64,000 bases of DNA from Devosia sp. A16 (GTDB taxonomy: Bacteria > Pseudomonadota > Alphaproteobacteria > Rhizobiales > Devosiaceae). Below, piece by piece: positions 34,499-42,653 of the stretch (position 1 is the stretch's first letter; each line of letters opens with the position of its first letter). The stretch lies in contig NZ_CP012945.1 of assembly GCF_001402915.1 (NCBI RefSeq), forward strand, positions 4,193,501-4,257,500, in the 5' to 3' direction. The notes beneath the pieces are model-generated. The model saw only the letters and a program-made list of their open reading frames with translations, was not told the DNA's origin and did not search any database. The translations under genes and the position numbers were made by a program.

Positions 34499-35303
34499 GG
34501 CGGCCCTCTTTCACAAGTGTGAGCAATGTTGTTCTCGCCCGAAGGCAAGTTGTTGAGTTGCGACTAAGTACAGAACGACGAGCTAGACGCTCGTTGGCCC
34601 CGTTACGCTAAGTGACATCACACGTACTCTCCACCGCTGGAGTGATCGTTGTTGACGCTTAGTATTGGCATCCTTGCCAGTTGGACGGCCGTTGTTCGCC
34701 ATCCGATGCCTGAAAGCCTGTTCGCTGGCCCCCAAGCTGAGAAGCAACCCGGACTCATACGAGCCATGCGGTCGATGCATGACGCGTGATCGTCATCATC
34801 CCGAAGCATTCCGCCAGCCAACTTGCCAAAGCCTACGCGACCTGCGGCATTGCGTCCGCTCATTCCGTTTTTCATCCGTGCTCGAAGCATGGTCGCATTA
34901 CGGCGAAACCTTGCACGGCCTCGACGCTCACGGCCGCGTGATTACTTTTTGGGCAGTTTTTGCCGTTCCGGTTCGGATGACGACGGGATGACAGACCGCG
35001 GGTTTTGTCCCTCGGCGACGTCCGGCTCGACCGGGACGTCGGCAAAAACCCCAAGCAACATCGGCTAGTGCGGGCTTTTGTTCGGAGCTTTATCTAATCC
35101 TCGCGTCATTTCGGCGAGGATTCGTTAGCAGTTTATGCGCTGCTCGGGTCTCGAACGGGAGGGCGAAACGTGGTCGCGCTTTTGCCGTCGTTGCGCGAAA
35201 GGATTTCGCATGGGCCGAGTCGAATGGGGATCCTCCCCTCCGACTCGAACGCTTGGGCGTCGATACGCCGGGCGAATGGGTGAGAAAATGCGGGTCTTCA
35301 TAA
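34499..35303. other. Long intergenic region upstream of the alginate-like operon
   Basis: About 800 bases between algD (minus) and the response regulator (plus), less GC-rich than the flanking genes near the algD side. Short open frames exist on both strands but none has credible codon use, start and family similarity together. It should hold the promoters for both divergent units. No consensus sigma-70 promoter or clear operator could be recognised by eye. Confidence 0.5.
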
Positions 35304-35723
35304 TTGATATCAACCGGAAGCAGCCGGCCACTGGTCCTTATCGTCGAGGACGAACCCATGATCATGCTGGGGGCAGTGCAATTGTTCGAGGCGGCGGGAT
35401 TCGAAGCCCTCGTCGCCTTCAGCTCCGATGAGGCGGTGGCGCATCTCGAGAGCCGTTCGGGCATCGTCGTGACCTTCATCGAGTACGATGTGCCCGGCAC
35501 GCTCGATGGTGCACAACTGGCGGAGGTGGTGCGCAGTCGCTGGCCCACCGTCGAGATCATCGTGGTGTCGCGGCCACGACCCGGCGAGACGCCGGATCTG
35601 CCGCTGGGCGCACGCTATTTCGAGAAGCCCTATACGCATGCCGAGATCGAGCGCGCCCTCGACCAGCTCGGGCTTGGCAACACGGTGCCGCGCGCCCGTA
35701 CCAACCTGCCGCCGCGCGGCTGA
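35304..35723 (+). CDS. Single-domain response regulator receiver with Glu at the phospho-site
   Basis: This 139-residue CheY-like protein has RPLVLIVEDEPMIMLGAVQLFE (acidic pair E15-D16), the fourth-strand region IIVVSR and the conserved lysine in YFEKPYTHAEIERAL. It most resembles the short receivers common in Hyphomicrobiales (typical site TDIDMPGSMDG). Here that stretch reads FIEYDVPGTLDG, placing Glu60 where the phosphorylated Asp normally sits. Glu can mimic permanent phosphorylation. There is no output domain. The start is a TTG with a weak ribosome site. It is divergent from algD, so a link to that operon is possible but unproven. Confidence 0.75.
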   Translation: MISTGSSRPLVLIVEDEPMIMLGAVQLFEAAGFEALVAFSSDEAVAHLESRSGIVVTFIEYDVPGTLDGAQLAEVVRSRWPTVEIIVVSRPRPGETPDLPLGARYFEKPYTHAEIERALDQLGLGNTVPRARTNLPPRG

Positions 35724-35728
35724 TCGGG

Positions 35729-37168
35729 CTATCGCTGCGCCAGGCAGGCGCCGTCGACGAGGTAGGCCACAAGTCCCTTGTCCTTGTAGATGCCTTCGCC
35801 TCGCCCTACCGGAGTGGGCGGGGCGAGGTCCGCACAGGAGGCGGGCGCGCTGCGAACGACCAGCAGCGGACCGGTCAGGCCGGCCGGCAGCGGATGGTTC
35901 TGCTGATAGTAATCCATCGGCCGGCCATTCGGGCGCGGTGCATAGAACGTGAGCCCGCTGTCGCGTCCGACATAGAACAGGTCGGCGGCGATATCGCGAC
36001 TCTCGACATAAATCGGCACGTTGCCCTGCTGGTGAGCGAGCGCGATCAGTTCCTGGCTGAGCGCGGCACGTCCGACATAGCGCTCGAGCGGCGGAGCGGC
36101 CTGCCAGAGTGTGATCTGCGGCCACAGCGCCAGAACGTGAACCACGATGGCGATGGCGATATTGATGCCAAGGCCGACGCCCCGCAGGCGCGGATATCTG
36201 GCCAGCACCGCGATCGCCAGCGGTGTGCCGGCGAAATAGGCCGCCACTGCCCAGTTGGCATAGGCGGTGTCGAGCAGCGACTGCACTGATACGGCCGCCA
36301 GCGGCACCAGTGCAAAGGCCGCCAGGGGCCCCGAGCGGCGGAACTTCGAGAGCGCGATGAGCAAGGCGCCGAACAGCACCGGACCCATCACCGCCAACTG
36401 GCTGGCAAGAAAGATCACGAGGCCGACGAGCCCCGGGGCGCTGTCGGCTTTGATCCCGTTCTCCACCCAACCGATATTGTCGGCCGTGTGCCGCAGCGTG
36501 ACCAACCCGTTCTCTAGGTTCCACAAAAGGTTGGGCGCGACCACGACTACCATCGCCAGCAGCATCAGCCCGGCATTTCGCCAACCGATCCGCGCTGCGG
36601 GAAAGAGCAGGGCCGCGATCCCGGCGCCGATGACGAAGTAGATCGCCGCATACTTTGCCAGCAGGGCAACGCCGACGAGCGCGCCGACCAGCAGAGCGTC
36701 GCGAGCACGACGGGTTTCCGAGAGCCGGTGATGCACCAGCAGCGCCGCGGCGAAAAAGGGCGCCATCACCGTGTCGGTCGAAATGAGGATCGAGCCCAGC
36801 GCCACGGCAGGCAGGCTCAGCCACGCCGCCGCCACCCAGATCGCCGAGCGCGGCCCAACGGCGCGCGCCGACAGTGCGGCGAGCAGTACCGCCGTCGCTC
36901 CGTTCAGCAGCGGCGCCGGCATCCGGATCCAGAACGGCGCGTCGCTGCCGGCGAGAGTGGTCACCGCGCCGATGAGCCAGGCGATCAGCGGTGGTTTTGA
37001 GTAATAGCCCCAGGCGAAATCCTGCCCCCAGAGCCAGTACTGTGTCTCGTCGACGAACAGGTCGATGCCGCTGCAGCCCAGCAGTACCCAGCGCACGACC
37101 ACGACAGCTGCGGCAAGGGCGAGAACCGGCCAGAGCCAGCCGCGCCCGCCGGCCTCACGCTGCGTCAC
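35729..37168 (-). CDS. GT39/ArnT-like membrane glycosyltransferase
   Basis: This 479-residue polytopic protein has about ten hydrophobic helices. Its periplasmic first loop carries the catalytic Asp-Glu motif (GIDLFVDETQYWLWGQ, about residues 33-48) followed by YYSKPPLIAWLI, as in PMT_2/ArnT-type transferases that move a sugar from a polyprenyl phosphate carrier. It overlaps the LAB_N gene by 14 bases and is third in a GT2-LAB_N-GT39 unit. That unit suggests glycosylation of lipid A or another envelope acceptor. The substrate is unknown. Confidence 0.82.
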   Translation of the reverse strand: MTQREAGGRGWLWPVLALAAAVVVVRWVLLGCSGIDLFVDETQYWLWGQDFAWGYYSKPPLIAWLIGAVTTLAGSDAPFWIRMPAPLLNGATAVLLAALSARAVGPRSAIWVAAAWLSLPAVALGSILISTDTVMAPFFAAALLVHHRLSETRRARDALLVGALVGVALLAKYAAIYFVIGAGIAALLFPAARIGWRNAGLMLLAMVVVVAPNLLWNLENGLVTLRHTADNIGWVENGIKADSAPGLVGLVIFLASQLAVMGPVLFGALLIALSKFRRSGPLAAFALVPLAAVSVQSLLDTAYANWAVAAYFAGTPLAIAVLARYPRLRGVGLGINIAIAIVVHVLALWPQITLWQAAPPLERYVGRAALSQELIALAHQQGNVPIYVESRDIAADLFYVGRDSGLTFYAPRPNGRPMDYYQQNHPLPAGLTGPLLVVRSAPASCADLAPPTPVGRGEGIYKDKGLVAYLVDGACLAQR

Positions 37169-37466
37169 GGCGCCGTTCCTGGAAGATCAACCACAGGTTG
37201 CGCGCATAGATCACCACACCGAACAACTGGCCGAGGATGAACACCGGATCCTGCCTATAGACCGCGTACATCAGCAGCATGACGCCGCCGAGCAGTGAGA
37301 AGTACCAGAAGGCGCGCGGCATTACCGAGCGGCGTTCCCGCTCCGAGGCGATCCACTGCACGAGGAAGCGTGCCGTGAACATCGCCTGGGCGCAAAAGCC
37401 GAATATGACCCACCAGAGCTCGATCTGGTTCTCGACGTGAAAGACCTGCATCAACCACTCGGCCAT
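37155..37466 (-). CDS. Lipid A biosynthesis N-terminal domain (LAB_N) protein
   Basis: This 103-residue membrane protein has three predicted helices and the LAB_N pattern: WVIFGFCAQAMFTARFLVQWIASERE, then PRAFWYFSLLGGVMLLMYAVYRQDPVFILGQ. Stand-alone LAB_N proteins accompany polyprenyl-sugar glycosyltransferases and may help flip or present the lipid carrier; this role is inferred. The ATG at 37466 sits 4 bases after the GT2 stop and is preferred over an upstream in-frame start overlapping that gene. Confidence 0.82.
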   Translation of the reverse strand: MAEWLMQVFHVENQIELWWVIFGFCAQAMFTARFLVQWIASERERRSVMPRAFWYFSLLGGVMLLMYAVYRQDPVFILGQLFGVVIYARNLWLIFQERRRDAA

Positions 37467-37470
37467 CGTC

Positions 37471-38217
37471 TCAGGAGTCCTCTTGATCGCTGGCAACCGG
37501 CTGCGCCTTCTTGCTGCGGCGGATCAGCCACATGACGCCGAAAAGGTCAATCGCGCCGACCAGCGCGCGCTGCAGGTTGGAATAGTTCGAGCGGCCCGCC
37601 TGTCGCGGCCGGTGGCTCACGTCGACCAGTTCGACCCGCCAGCCGTCGCGCTTGAACAGCGCCGGCAGGTACCGGTGCATGTGGTCGAAATAGGGGAGGG
37701 CGAGAAAGGCGTCGCGGCGGAAAGCCTTGAGGCCGCATCCGGTATCGCGCGTGCCGTCATGCAGCAGTGTGCTGCGCAGCCCGTTGGCGAGGCGCGAGGC
37801 GAGCTTCTTGGACCAGGTGTCCTGCCGTCCGACGCGTTGGCCCGCCACCAGTCCCAACCGCCCGCTGGGGTCTCCAGACAGCGGCGCCACCAGCTTGGGG
37901 AGCTCCGACGGCGGATTCTGCCCGTCGCCGTCGAGCATGCAGACAAGCTCGGCTCGCGCCTGGCGTACCCCGGAATGGATCGCAGCGGATTGTCCGCCCG
38001 AGCGGTCATGTCGGACGAGCCGCAGGTGCGGGCGCTCGCGGCCGAGGGTGCCCAGCACCGAGATCGACTCGTCGGTCGATCCGTCATCGACCACGATGAT
38101 CTCGAACGGCGCTAGCGCCGACAGCGCGGTCTCGATCTCGGCAATCAGGCGGGGCAGGTTCTCAGCCTCGTTCCGAGCTGGAATGATGACGGAGAGCTGG
38201 GGGATCGGTGCGGCCAC
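37471..38217 (-). CDS. GT2 glycosyltransferase, polyprenyl-phosphate sugar transferase type
   Basis: This 248-residue family-2 glycosyltransferase has LSVIIPARNEAENLPRL, the nucleotide-sugar aspartates in IIVVDDGSTDES, the MLDGDGQNPP metal site and a GCGLKAFRRDAF acceptor loop, as in DPM1/ArnC-like enzymes that load a sugar onto undecaprenyl phosphate. The C-terminus is soluble apart from one hydrophobic stretch (ALVGAIDLFGVMWLI). The GTG at 38217, preceded by AGAGAG, is preferred; a TTG at 38253 would add 12 residues. First gene of the GT2-LAB_N-GT39 unit. Confidence 0.85.
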   Translation of the reverse strand: MAAPIPQLSVIIPARNEAENLPRLIAEIETALSALAPFEIIVVDDGSTDESISVLGTLGRERPHLRLVRHDRSGGQSAAIHSGVRQARAELVCMLDGDGQNPPSELPKLVAPLSGDPSGRLGLVAGQRVGRQDTWSKKLASRLANGLRSTLLHDGTRDTGCGLKAFRRDAFLALPYFDHMHRYLPALFKRDGWRVELVDVSHRPRQAGRSNYSNLQRALVGAIDLFGVMWLIRRSKKAQPVASDQEDS

Positions 38218-38352
38218 GCGGCTCTCTATAGCCGGGCCCCCGAGGGCTGGCAATCAGAGCGGCTGGCGCGGAGGCGGCGGAATGGGCGGCGTGTCGAGGC
38301 AACGCTGGCGTAACGGCGAGGTCGGAACGGGGCTTGTGCTGGCGTGACGATG

Positions 38353-38369
38353 CAGCCAAGACTTGGCTG
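38353..38369 (+). promoter_or_regulatory. 17-base palindrome upstream of the third binding-protein gene
   Basis: CAGCCAAG-A-CTTGGCTG is a perfect inverted repeat ending 28 bases before the ATG at 38398, followed by ATTTTGC. It may be an operator or a short terminator-like structure. Confidence 0.35.
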
Positions 38370-38397
38370 ATTTTGCAGCTCGCCATGAGGGTGGCCA

Positions 38398-39393
38398 ATG
38401 CACCGACGACAGCTGGCGGCAGCAGCGCTCCTGTTCCTTGCTTCGACCTCGGTCGGCTACGGCGGCACGCTCGACGACGTCCGCACCCGCGGTGAGCTGG
38501 TGTGTGGCGTCAGCGAAGGGCTCGGTGGCTTCTCGGAGCAGGATGGGGCAGGGACCTGGCGCGGCTTCGATGTCGACTTCTGCCGCGCCGTCGCCGCCGC
38601 CGCTCTCGGCGATGTAGCCAAGGTCCAGTATGTGCCGCTTTCGGCCGAAGCGCGCTTCGCCGCCCTCAGCGGCCGCAAGATCGACCTGTTGTCGCGCAAC
38701 AGCACCTGGACCATGACTCGCGACCTGTCGCTTGGTCTCGACTTTCCCGGCACCAGCTATTTCGACGGGCAGGGCTTCATGGTCCCCGCGCTGTTCGGCG
38801 CGATCAGCCCGCTCGAACTGGACGGGGCGAGCATCTGCGTGGTCCGTGGCACCACGACCGAGGCCAATGCGGCAGCCTATTTCAAGAAGGCCGGGCTGAC
38901 CGTTACCTTCATGAGCTTCGAGGAGCGCGACGAAGCGCGTGCCGCCTACGCCGATGCCAAATGCGACGCCTACACGGCGGACCGATCGGCGCTGGCCGCC
39001 GAGCGGGCCGAACTCCCCAAGCCCGAGGAACACGTTATCCTCAAGGACGTAATTTCCAAGGAGCCGCTCGGTCCGGTGGTTCGAGACGACGACCCGCAAT
39101 GGACCGCGCTGGTGCGCTGGACCCTGTTCGGGCTGATCGACGCCGAGGAGCAGAAGCTGGATGCGGCCTCGATGGTCGGCGCCGGAGCCGATGAAGCGAG
39201 GGCCATGGGCGCCCCGGCGGTTGCTGCGCTGGGGCTTTCCGACGATTGGCTGGTGAAGGTGCTGGCCGGCGTCGGCAATTACGGCGAGCTGTTCGAGCGC
39301 AACCTCGGTCAGGAAACCCCGATGCAACTGAGCCGTGGCGTCAACGCCCTATGGACCCAGGGTGGGATCCTCTATGCACCGCCGATGCCCTGA
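38398..39393 (+). CDS. AapJ-like amino acid binding protein, paralogue 3
   Basis: This 331-residue secreted protein (signal about 1-22, ending SVGYGG) has the AapJ blocks VRTRGELVCGVSEGLGGF, WRGFDVDFCRAVAAA, LLSRNSTWTMTRDLSLGLDFPG, the VISKEPLGPVVR segment and VGNYGELFERNLG. There is no transporter core beside it. Its last 20 bases overlap the start of an L,D-transpeptidase gene in another frame, so the two are co-translated. Binding of a wall-derived or D-amino acid is a reasonable guess but not shown. Confidence 0.85.
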   Translation: MHRRQLAAAALLFLASTSVGYGGTLDDVRTRGELVCGVSEGLGGFSEQDGAGTWRGFDVDFCRAVAAAALGDVAKVQYVPLSAEARFAALSGRKIDLLSRNSTWTMTRDLSLGLDFPGTSYFDGQGFMVPALFGAISPLELDGASICVVRGTTTEANAAAYFKKAGLTVTFMSFEERDEARAAYADAKCDAYTADRSALAAERAELPKPEEHVILKDVISKEPLGPVVRDDDPQWTALVRWTLFGLIDAEEQKLDAASMVGAGADEARAMGAPAVAALGLSDDWLVKVLAGVGNYGELFERNLGQETPMQLSRGVNALWTQGGILYAPPMP

Positions 39394-41023
39394 TCCGATC
39401 CGCGGCATCCTTGCTGCGCTGCTCCTGGCGCTTGCCCTGGTCGTGCCCTCATTGGCAGAGGATCGCGTCGATCTCTCCCCGCGCGACGTGGCGGTGGTTC
39501 GCATCAACATCATTGACCTGCTGGCCAACGAGCCGCGGCTGCCCCTGCCAATCAAGCAGCGTCGCGACGTGCTACGCACCTACTACGAAGAGCAGAGCGG
39601 CGAGCTGCTCTGGCTCAACAGCGCCCGCGCCGGGGTCATGGTCTCCCGCCTGGTCAACGCCACGGATGATGGCCTGAACCCCGACGATTACCCCGGCCAG
39701 CAACTGGCCAGCCTTTTGGCCGCCGCCGGCGACACCGACAAGCGCAGCCTCGCCATCATCGAACTCTACTTCTCGGCGGCCTTCCTCGAATATGCCTCGG
39801 ACCTGAAGGTCGGCCGGTTTCTCCCCAACAAGATCGACCCGAATTTCTTCCTCGCCCCGCGCAGCATCGACGAGGCTGCCGCGCTTGCGGGGGTGTCGAA
39901 GGCAGCCGACGTGGAGACCGTGCTGCACGCGTGGGAGCCGCAGAACGCCGAGTATCAGGCGCTGCGTAAGGCGCTGGACGACTATCACGCGCTGGCGGTG
40001 CTCGGCGGCTGGGGCAAGGTGCCGCTCGGGGATACCCTCAAGCCGGGGATGACTGATCCCCGTATTCCGGCGCTGCGCGCTCGCCTGGCTGTAACGGACG
40101 GCGCCGCGGCCGCCGCGCCGGGGGAACCAGAACTCTACGACGAGGCGCTGGCCGAGGCGGTGAAGCGCTTCCAGGCCCGGCACGGCCTCGACGTCGATGG
40201 CGTGGTCGGGCCGGCGTCACTGGTCGCCATGAACGTGCCGATCGAGGATCGGATCGAGTCGATCGATTTCGCCATGGAGCGCTGGCGCTGGATGCCGGAC
40301 GACCTGGGGCGGCAATACATCATCGTCAACATCGCCGGCTTCGAGCTGCGCCGCGTCGCCGATGGCGAGATCAAGGAGAAAATGGCGGTAGTGGTGGGCA
40401 AGCCCTACAGCCGCACCCCGGTGTTCAGCGACGCCATCCGCTACCTCGAGTTCAACCCGTATTGGAACGTGCCGGCGGGCCTCGCCGCCAACGAGGAGCT
40501 GCCCAAGCTTCAGAGCAATCCGGCTGCCGTCGCCGCCGCGGGCTTCGAGGCGGTACGGGGCAAGGAGGTCTACGATGTCCGGCAGGTCGATTGGGCCCAG
40601 GTGACCGCGAGTCGTTTCCCGTTCCAGCTGCGGCAGAAGCCGGGGCCCAATAACGCGCTGGGCCGGGTCAAGTTCATGTTCCCCAACAGCCATGACGTCT
40701 ATCTGCACGATACCCCGTCACGCAGTCTGTTCGGCCGCGCCGAGCGCGCCTTCAGCCACGGCTGCATCCGCCTGTCGCGTCCGCTGGAACTGGCGGACCA
40801 GGTGCTCATTGCCGGCGGAGTGGCCGACTGGTCGGACGCCCGGATCGATTCGGTGGTCGCCTCAGAGAAAAACACCGTGGTGAATCTCAAGACGCCGCTG
40901 CCGATTCACATCACCTACCTGACCGCCTGGGTCGAGGCCGACGGCGTGCACTTCAGCTCGGACATCTACGGCCACGACGAAAAGCTCCTCGCGGCGCTGG
41001 ACGGCAAGTCGCTGGCCTGGTGA
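39374..41023 (+). CDS. L,D-transpeptidase (YcbB-like, YkuD domain)
   Basis: This 549-residue exported enzyme has a signal peptide (about 1-30, ending VPSLA). An N-terminal scaffold domain follows, then a peptidoglycan-binding-1 segment (about 255-290, AVKRFQARHGLDVDGVVGPASL) and a YkuD catalytic domain with SHGCIRLSRPLELAD, giving H462 and C464. It should form 3-3 cross-links in periplasmic peptidoglycan. The size and order match YcbB/LdtD. The ATG at 39374 lies inside the preceding binding-protein gene; an earlier in-frame ATG would deepen the overlap. Confidence 0.9.
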   Translation: MHRRCPDPIRGILAALLLALALVVPSLAEDRVDLSPRDVAVVRINIIDLLANEPRLPLPIKQRRDVLRTYYEEQSGELLWLNSARAGVMVSRLVNATDDGLNPDDYPGQQLASLLAAAGDTDKRSLAIIELYFSAAFLEYASDLKVGRFLPNKIDPNFFLAPRSIDEAAALAGVSKAADVETVLHAWEPQNAEYQALRKALDDYHALAVLGGWGKVPLGDTLKPGMTDPRIPALRARLAVTDGAAAAAPGEPELYDEALAEAVKRFQARHGLDVDGVVGPASLVAMNVPIEDRIESIDFAMERWRWMPDDLGRQYIIVNIAGFELRRVADGEIKEKMAVVVGKPYSRTPVFSDAIRYLEFNPYWNVPAGLAANEELPKLQSNPAAVAAAGFEAVRGKEVYDVRQVDWAQVTASRFPFQLRQKPGPNNALGRVKFMFPNSHDVYLHDTPSRSLFGRAERAFSHGCIRLSRPLELADQVLIAGGVADWSDARIDSVVASEKNTVVNLKTPLPIHITYLTAWVEADGVHFSSDIYGHDEKLLAALDGKSLAW

Positions 41024-41080
41024 CGGGCGCTGCAGCGCGCAAACGCTGGCGCCGTTGGTCGCAAAACTGAGGGAGAGAGT

Positions 41081-41156
41081 TGGCTCCGCGGCTTGGACTC
41101 GAACCAAGGACCATTCGATTAACAGTCGAATGCTCTACCAACTGAGCTACCGCGGA
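41081..41156 (-). tRNA. tRNA-Asn (anticodon GTT)
   Basis: On the minus strand TCCGCGGTAGCTCAGTTGG opens the cloverleaf. The anticodon stem ATTCGA/TCGAAT encloses CTGTTAA (anticodon GTT), the T-arm has GGTTCGAGTCC, and the acceptor closes CCGCGGA followed by discriminator G and an encoded CCA (41081-41083). Confidence 0.97.
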
Positions 41157-41235
41157 ACACGTGCCTCGTGTGAAGCAGCGCCCGTGTAGCGGTTTTGATT
41201 TCCTTTGCCAAGCCCGAATTTCCGTTCTGGAAAAC

Positions 41236-41877
41236 TCAGCTCTGGATAGCCCCGGCGTGGGTAGCTTGCCGCTCCGCAGCAGCCAGATCTTCCGGCGTGT
41301 TGACGTTGGCGAAGGGATCGCCTGCGGGGCTCGCCGGCCATTCGATGGTGTGCCCCCCAGCCGCAGCGCATAGCGATTTCAGGCTGCGCGGCGCCGTGCC
41401 GGCCCGCACCCGTTCCGGTAAATCGCGGAATCGCGCCACACGCCAGATCGCGTTGGTAGGGTAGGGCTGTCCGCTATAGGCGGCGATCGCCGCGGGAGCG
41501 TCTCCCAGGCCATCGAGCAGCCGGGCAACGAAATCGGCGGGCAGGAACGGCGTATCCACCGCGACGCTGACCAGCAGTTGTGGCGGTGTGCCGAGGGTGT
41601 TGATCCAGGCGATGGCGCCCGCAAGCCCGGCCAGCGGGCCGGCATAGTCGCCAGCAAGGTCGGCCACGGCGACCATGTCGGGCTGGAGGTGCAGCGCCGC
41701 GGGGTCGATTCGCCCGTGCGCCACCAGCAATGGCGAACAGCCTGCGAGCCGTTCCGCGACGCGCTCGAGCAGGCGTACGCCGCCAACCGGCAATTCGGAC
41801 TTGATCACCCCGCCCAGCCTCTCGCCCCGGCCCCCGGCAAGAATGAGGCCAGCAAACGAGTGTTGATTCTGTGCCAT
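41236..41877 (-). CDS. mobA: Molybdenum cofactor guanylyltransferase
   Basis: This 213-residue NTP-transferase has FAGLILAGGRGERLGGVIKSELPVGG as nucleotide-binding loop, a VAVDTPFLPADFVARLL block with the metal Asp, and the C-terminal FANVNTPEDLAAAE signature typical of MobA. It attaches GMP to molybdopterin to form the MGD cofactor in the cytoplasm. The ATG at 41877 gives a family-normal N-terminus. Single gene, adjacent to tRNA-Asn. Confidence 0.88.
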   Translation of the reverse strand: MAQNQHSFAGLILAGGRGERLGGVIKSELPVGGVRLLERVAERLAGCSPLLVAHGRIDPAALHLQPDMVAVADLAGDYAGPLAGLAGAIAWINTLGTPPQLLVSVAVDTPFLPADFVARLLDGLGDAPAAIAAYSGQPYPTNAIWRVARFRDLPERVRAGTAPRSLKSLCAAAGGHTIEWPASPAGDPFANVNTPEDLAAAERQATHAGAIQS

Positions 41878-41969
41878 AGCAGACTGCTCTACTGCCTTGC
41901 TGATCTTGACAAATCCCGCGTCGCCATAGAGGAGCGGCGGTGGGGGGCTTCGGTTTATCTGGAGTCTAT

Positions 41970-42596
41970 ATGACTACGCGTATCTTCGCTGCCCTGGCAT
42001 TCGCCGGGCTGCTCACCGGCACCGCCACGGCTGCCGATCTCTACGTTCCCACTCCCGACCAGGCCATCGTCAGCGCCAGCCGTGATTGGACCGGCTTCTA
42101 TATCGGCGCCAACGTGGGTTATGCCGATTTCGATGCCGCGCATGGCGGCGACGACACCGACCTCGCTACCCTCAACGGTTGGCAGGGTGGCGTGCAGGCC
42201 GGCTACAACGTGCAGTTCGATTCCATCGTGCTTGGCGTCGAAGCCGATCTGTCGGCGGCTGGCATCATTGAGGGCAGTGACACGGACCACTGGAACGAGG
42301 ATGCCGGCATCAACGGCCTCGCGACCTTGCGTGGCCGCCTCGGCTTCGCCGTCGGCGATCTGCTGCTCTATGGCACCGCCGGTCTCGCCGCGGCCAATCT
42401 CGAAGTCTACGATGAAGCGCAGACCATTGGCGGCTGGGTCGCGGGTGTGGGCGCTGAGTACATGGTCACCGACACCCTGTCGCTGAAGGCGGAGTATCTC
42501 TACACCAATTTCGGTACTGTCGACGTCAAGGGCTACGGCGACGAGTTCGACATCGACGGCTCGGCCGTCCGTGTCGGCGTCAACTTCCACTTCTGA
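41970..42596 (+). CDS. Omp25-like outer-membrane beta-barrel protein A
   Basis: This 208-residue porin-family protein has a signal peptide (about 1-22, ending TATAA). DWTGFYIGANVGYADF and alternating beta strands of an eight-stranded barrel follow: GGVQAGYNVQFDSIVLGVEADL, LRGRLGFAVGDLLLYGTAGLA and LSLKAEYLYTNFG. The terminal NFHF phenylalanine is recognised by the BAM complex. GGAG lies 5 bases before the ATG. It is a paralogue of the protein at 55149-55775. Likely structural or adhesive; no specific substrate. Confidence 0.88.
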   Translation: MTTRIFAALAFAGLLTGTATAADLYVPTPDQAIVSASRDWTGFYIGANVGYADFDAAHGGDDTDLATLNGWQGGVQAGYNVQFDSIVLGVEADLSAAGIIEGSDTDHWNEDAGINGLATLRGRLGFAVGDLLLYGTAGLAAANLEVYDEAQTIGGWVAGVGAEYMVTDTLSLKAEYLYTNFGTVDVKGYGDEFDIDGSAVRVGVNFHF

Positions 42597-42610
42597 TCGC
42601 GCTTGGCGAT

Positions 42611-42650
42611 CGGCCGGGCCACCGCACGCGGGGCCCGGCACCCGATCGGG
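42611..42650. terminator. Inverted repeat between convergent genes
   Basis: GCCGGGCC (42613-42620) pairs with GGCCCGGC (42632-42639), extended outward by GATCGG/CCGATC with a small bulge. It lies between the convergent porin and DUF917 genes and lacks a T-run; it may terminate both transcripts. Confidence 0.5.
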
Positions 42651-42653
42651 CTC

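Noticed and set aside
34618-34890. 90-codon frame in the region upstream of algD
   Set aside because: Composition and start context are unconvincing, no family features are visible, and competing frames exist on the other strand.
41970-42596. Omp25-like protein as the missing AlgE exporter
   Set aside because: At 208 residues it fits an eight-stranded barrel without a wide channel, it is unlinked to the operon, and its paralogue at 55149-55775 is the same type. AlgE is an 18-strand barrel of about 490 residues.
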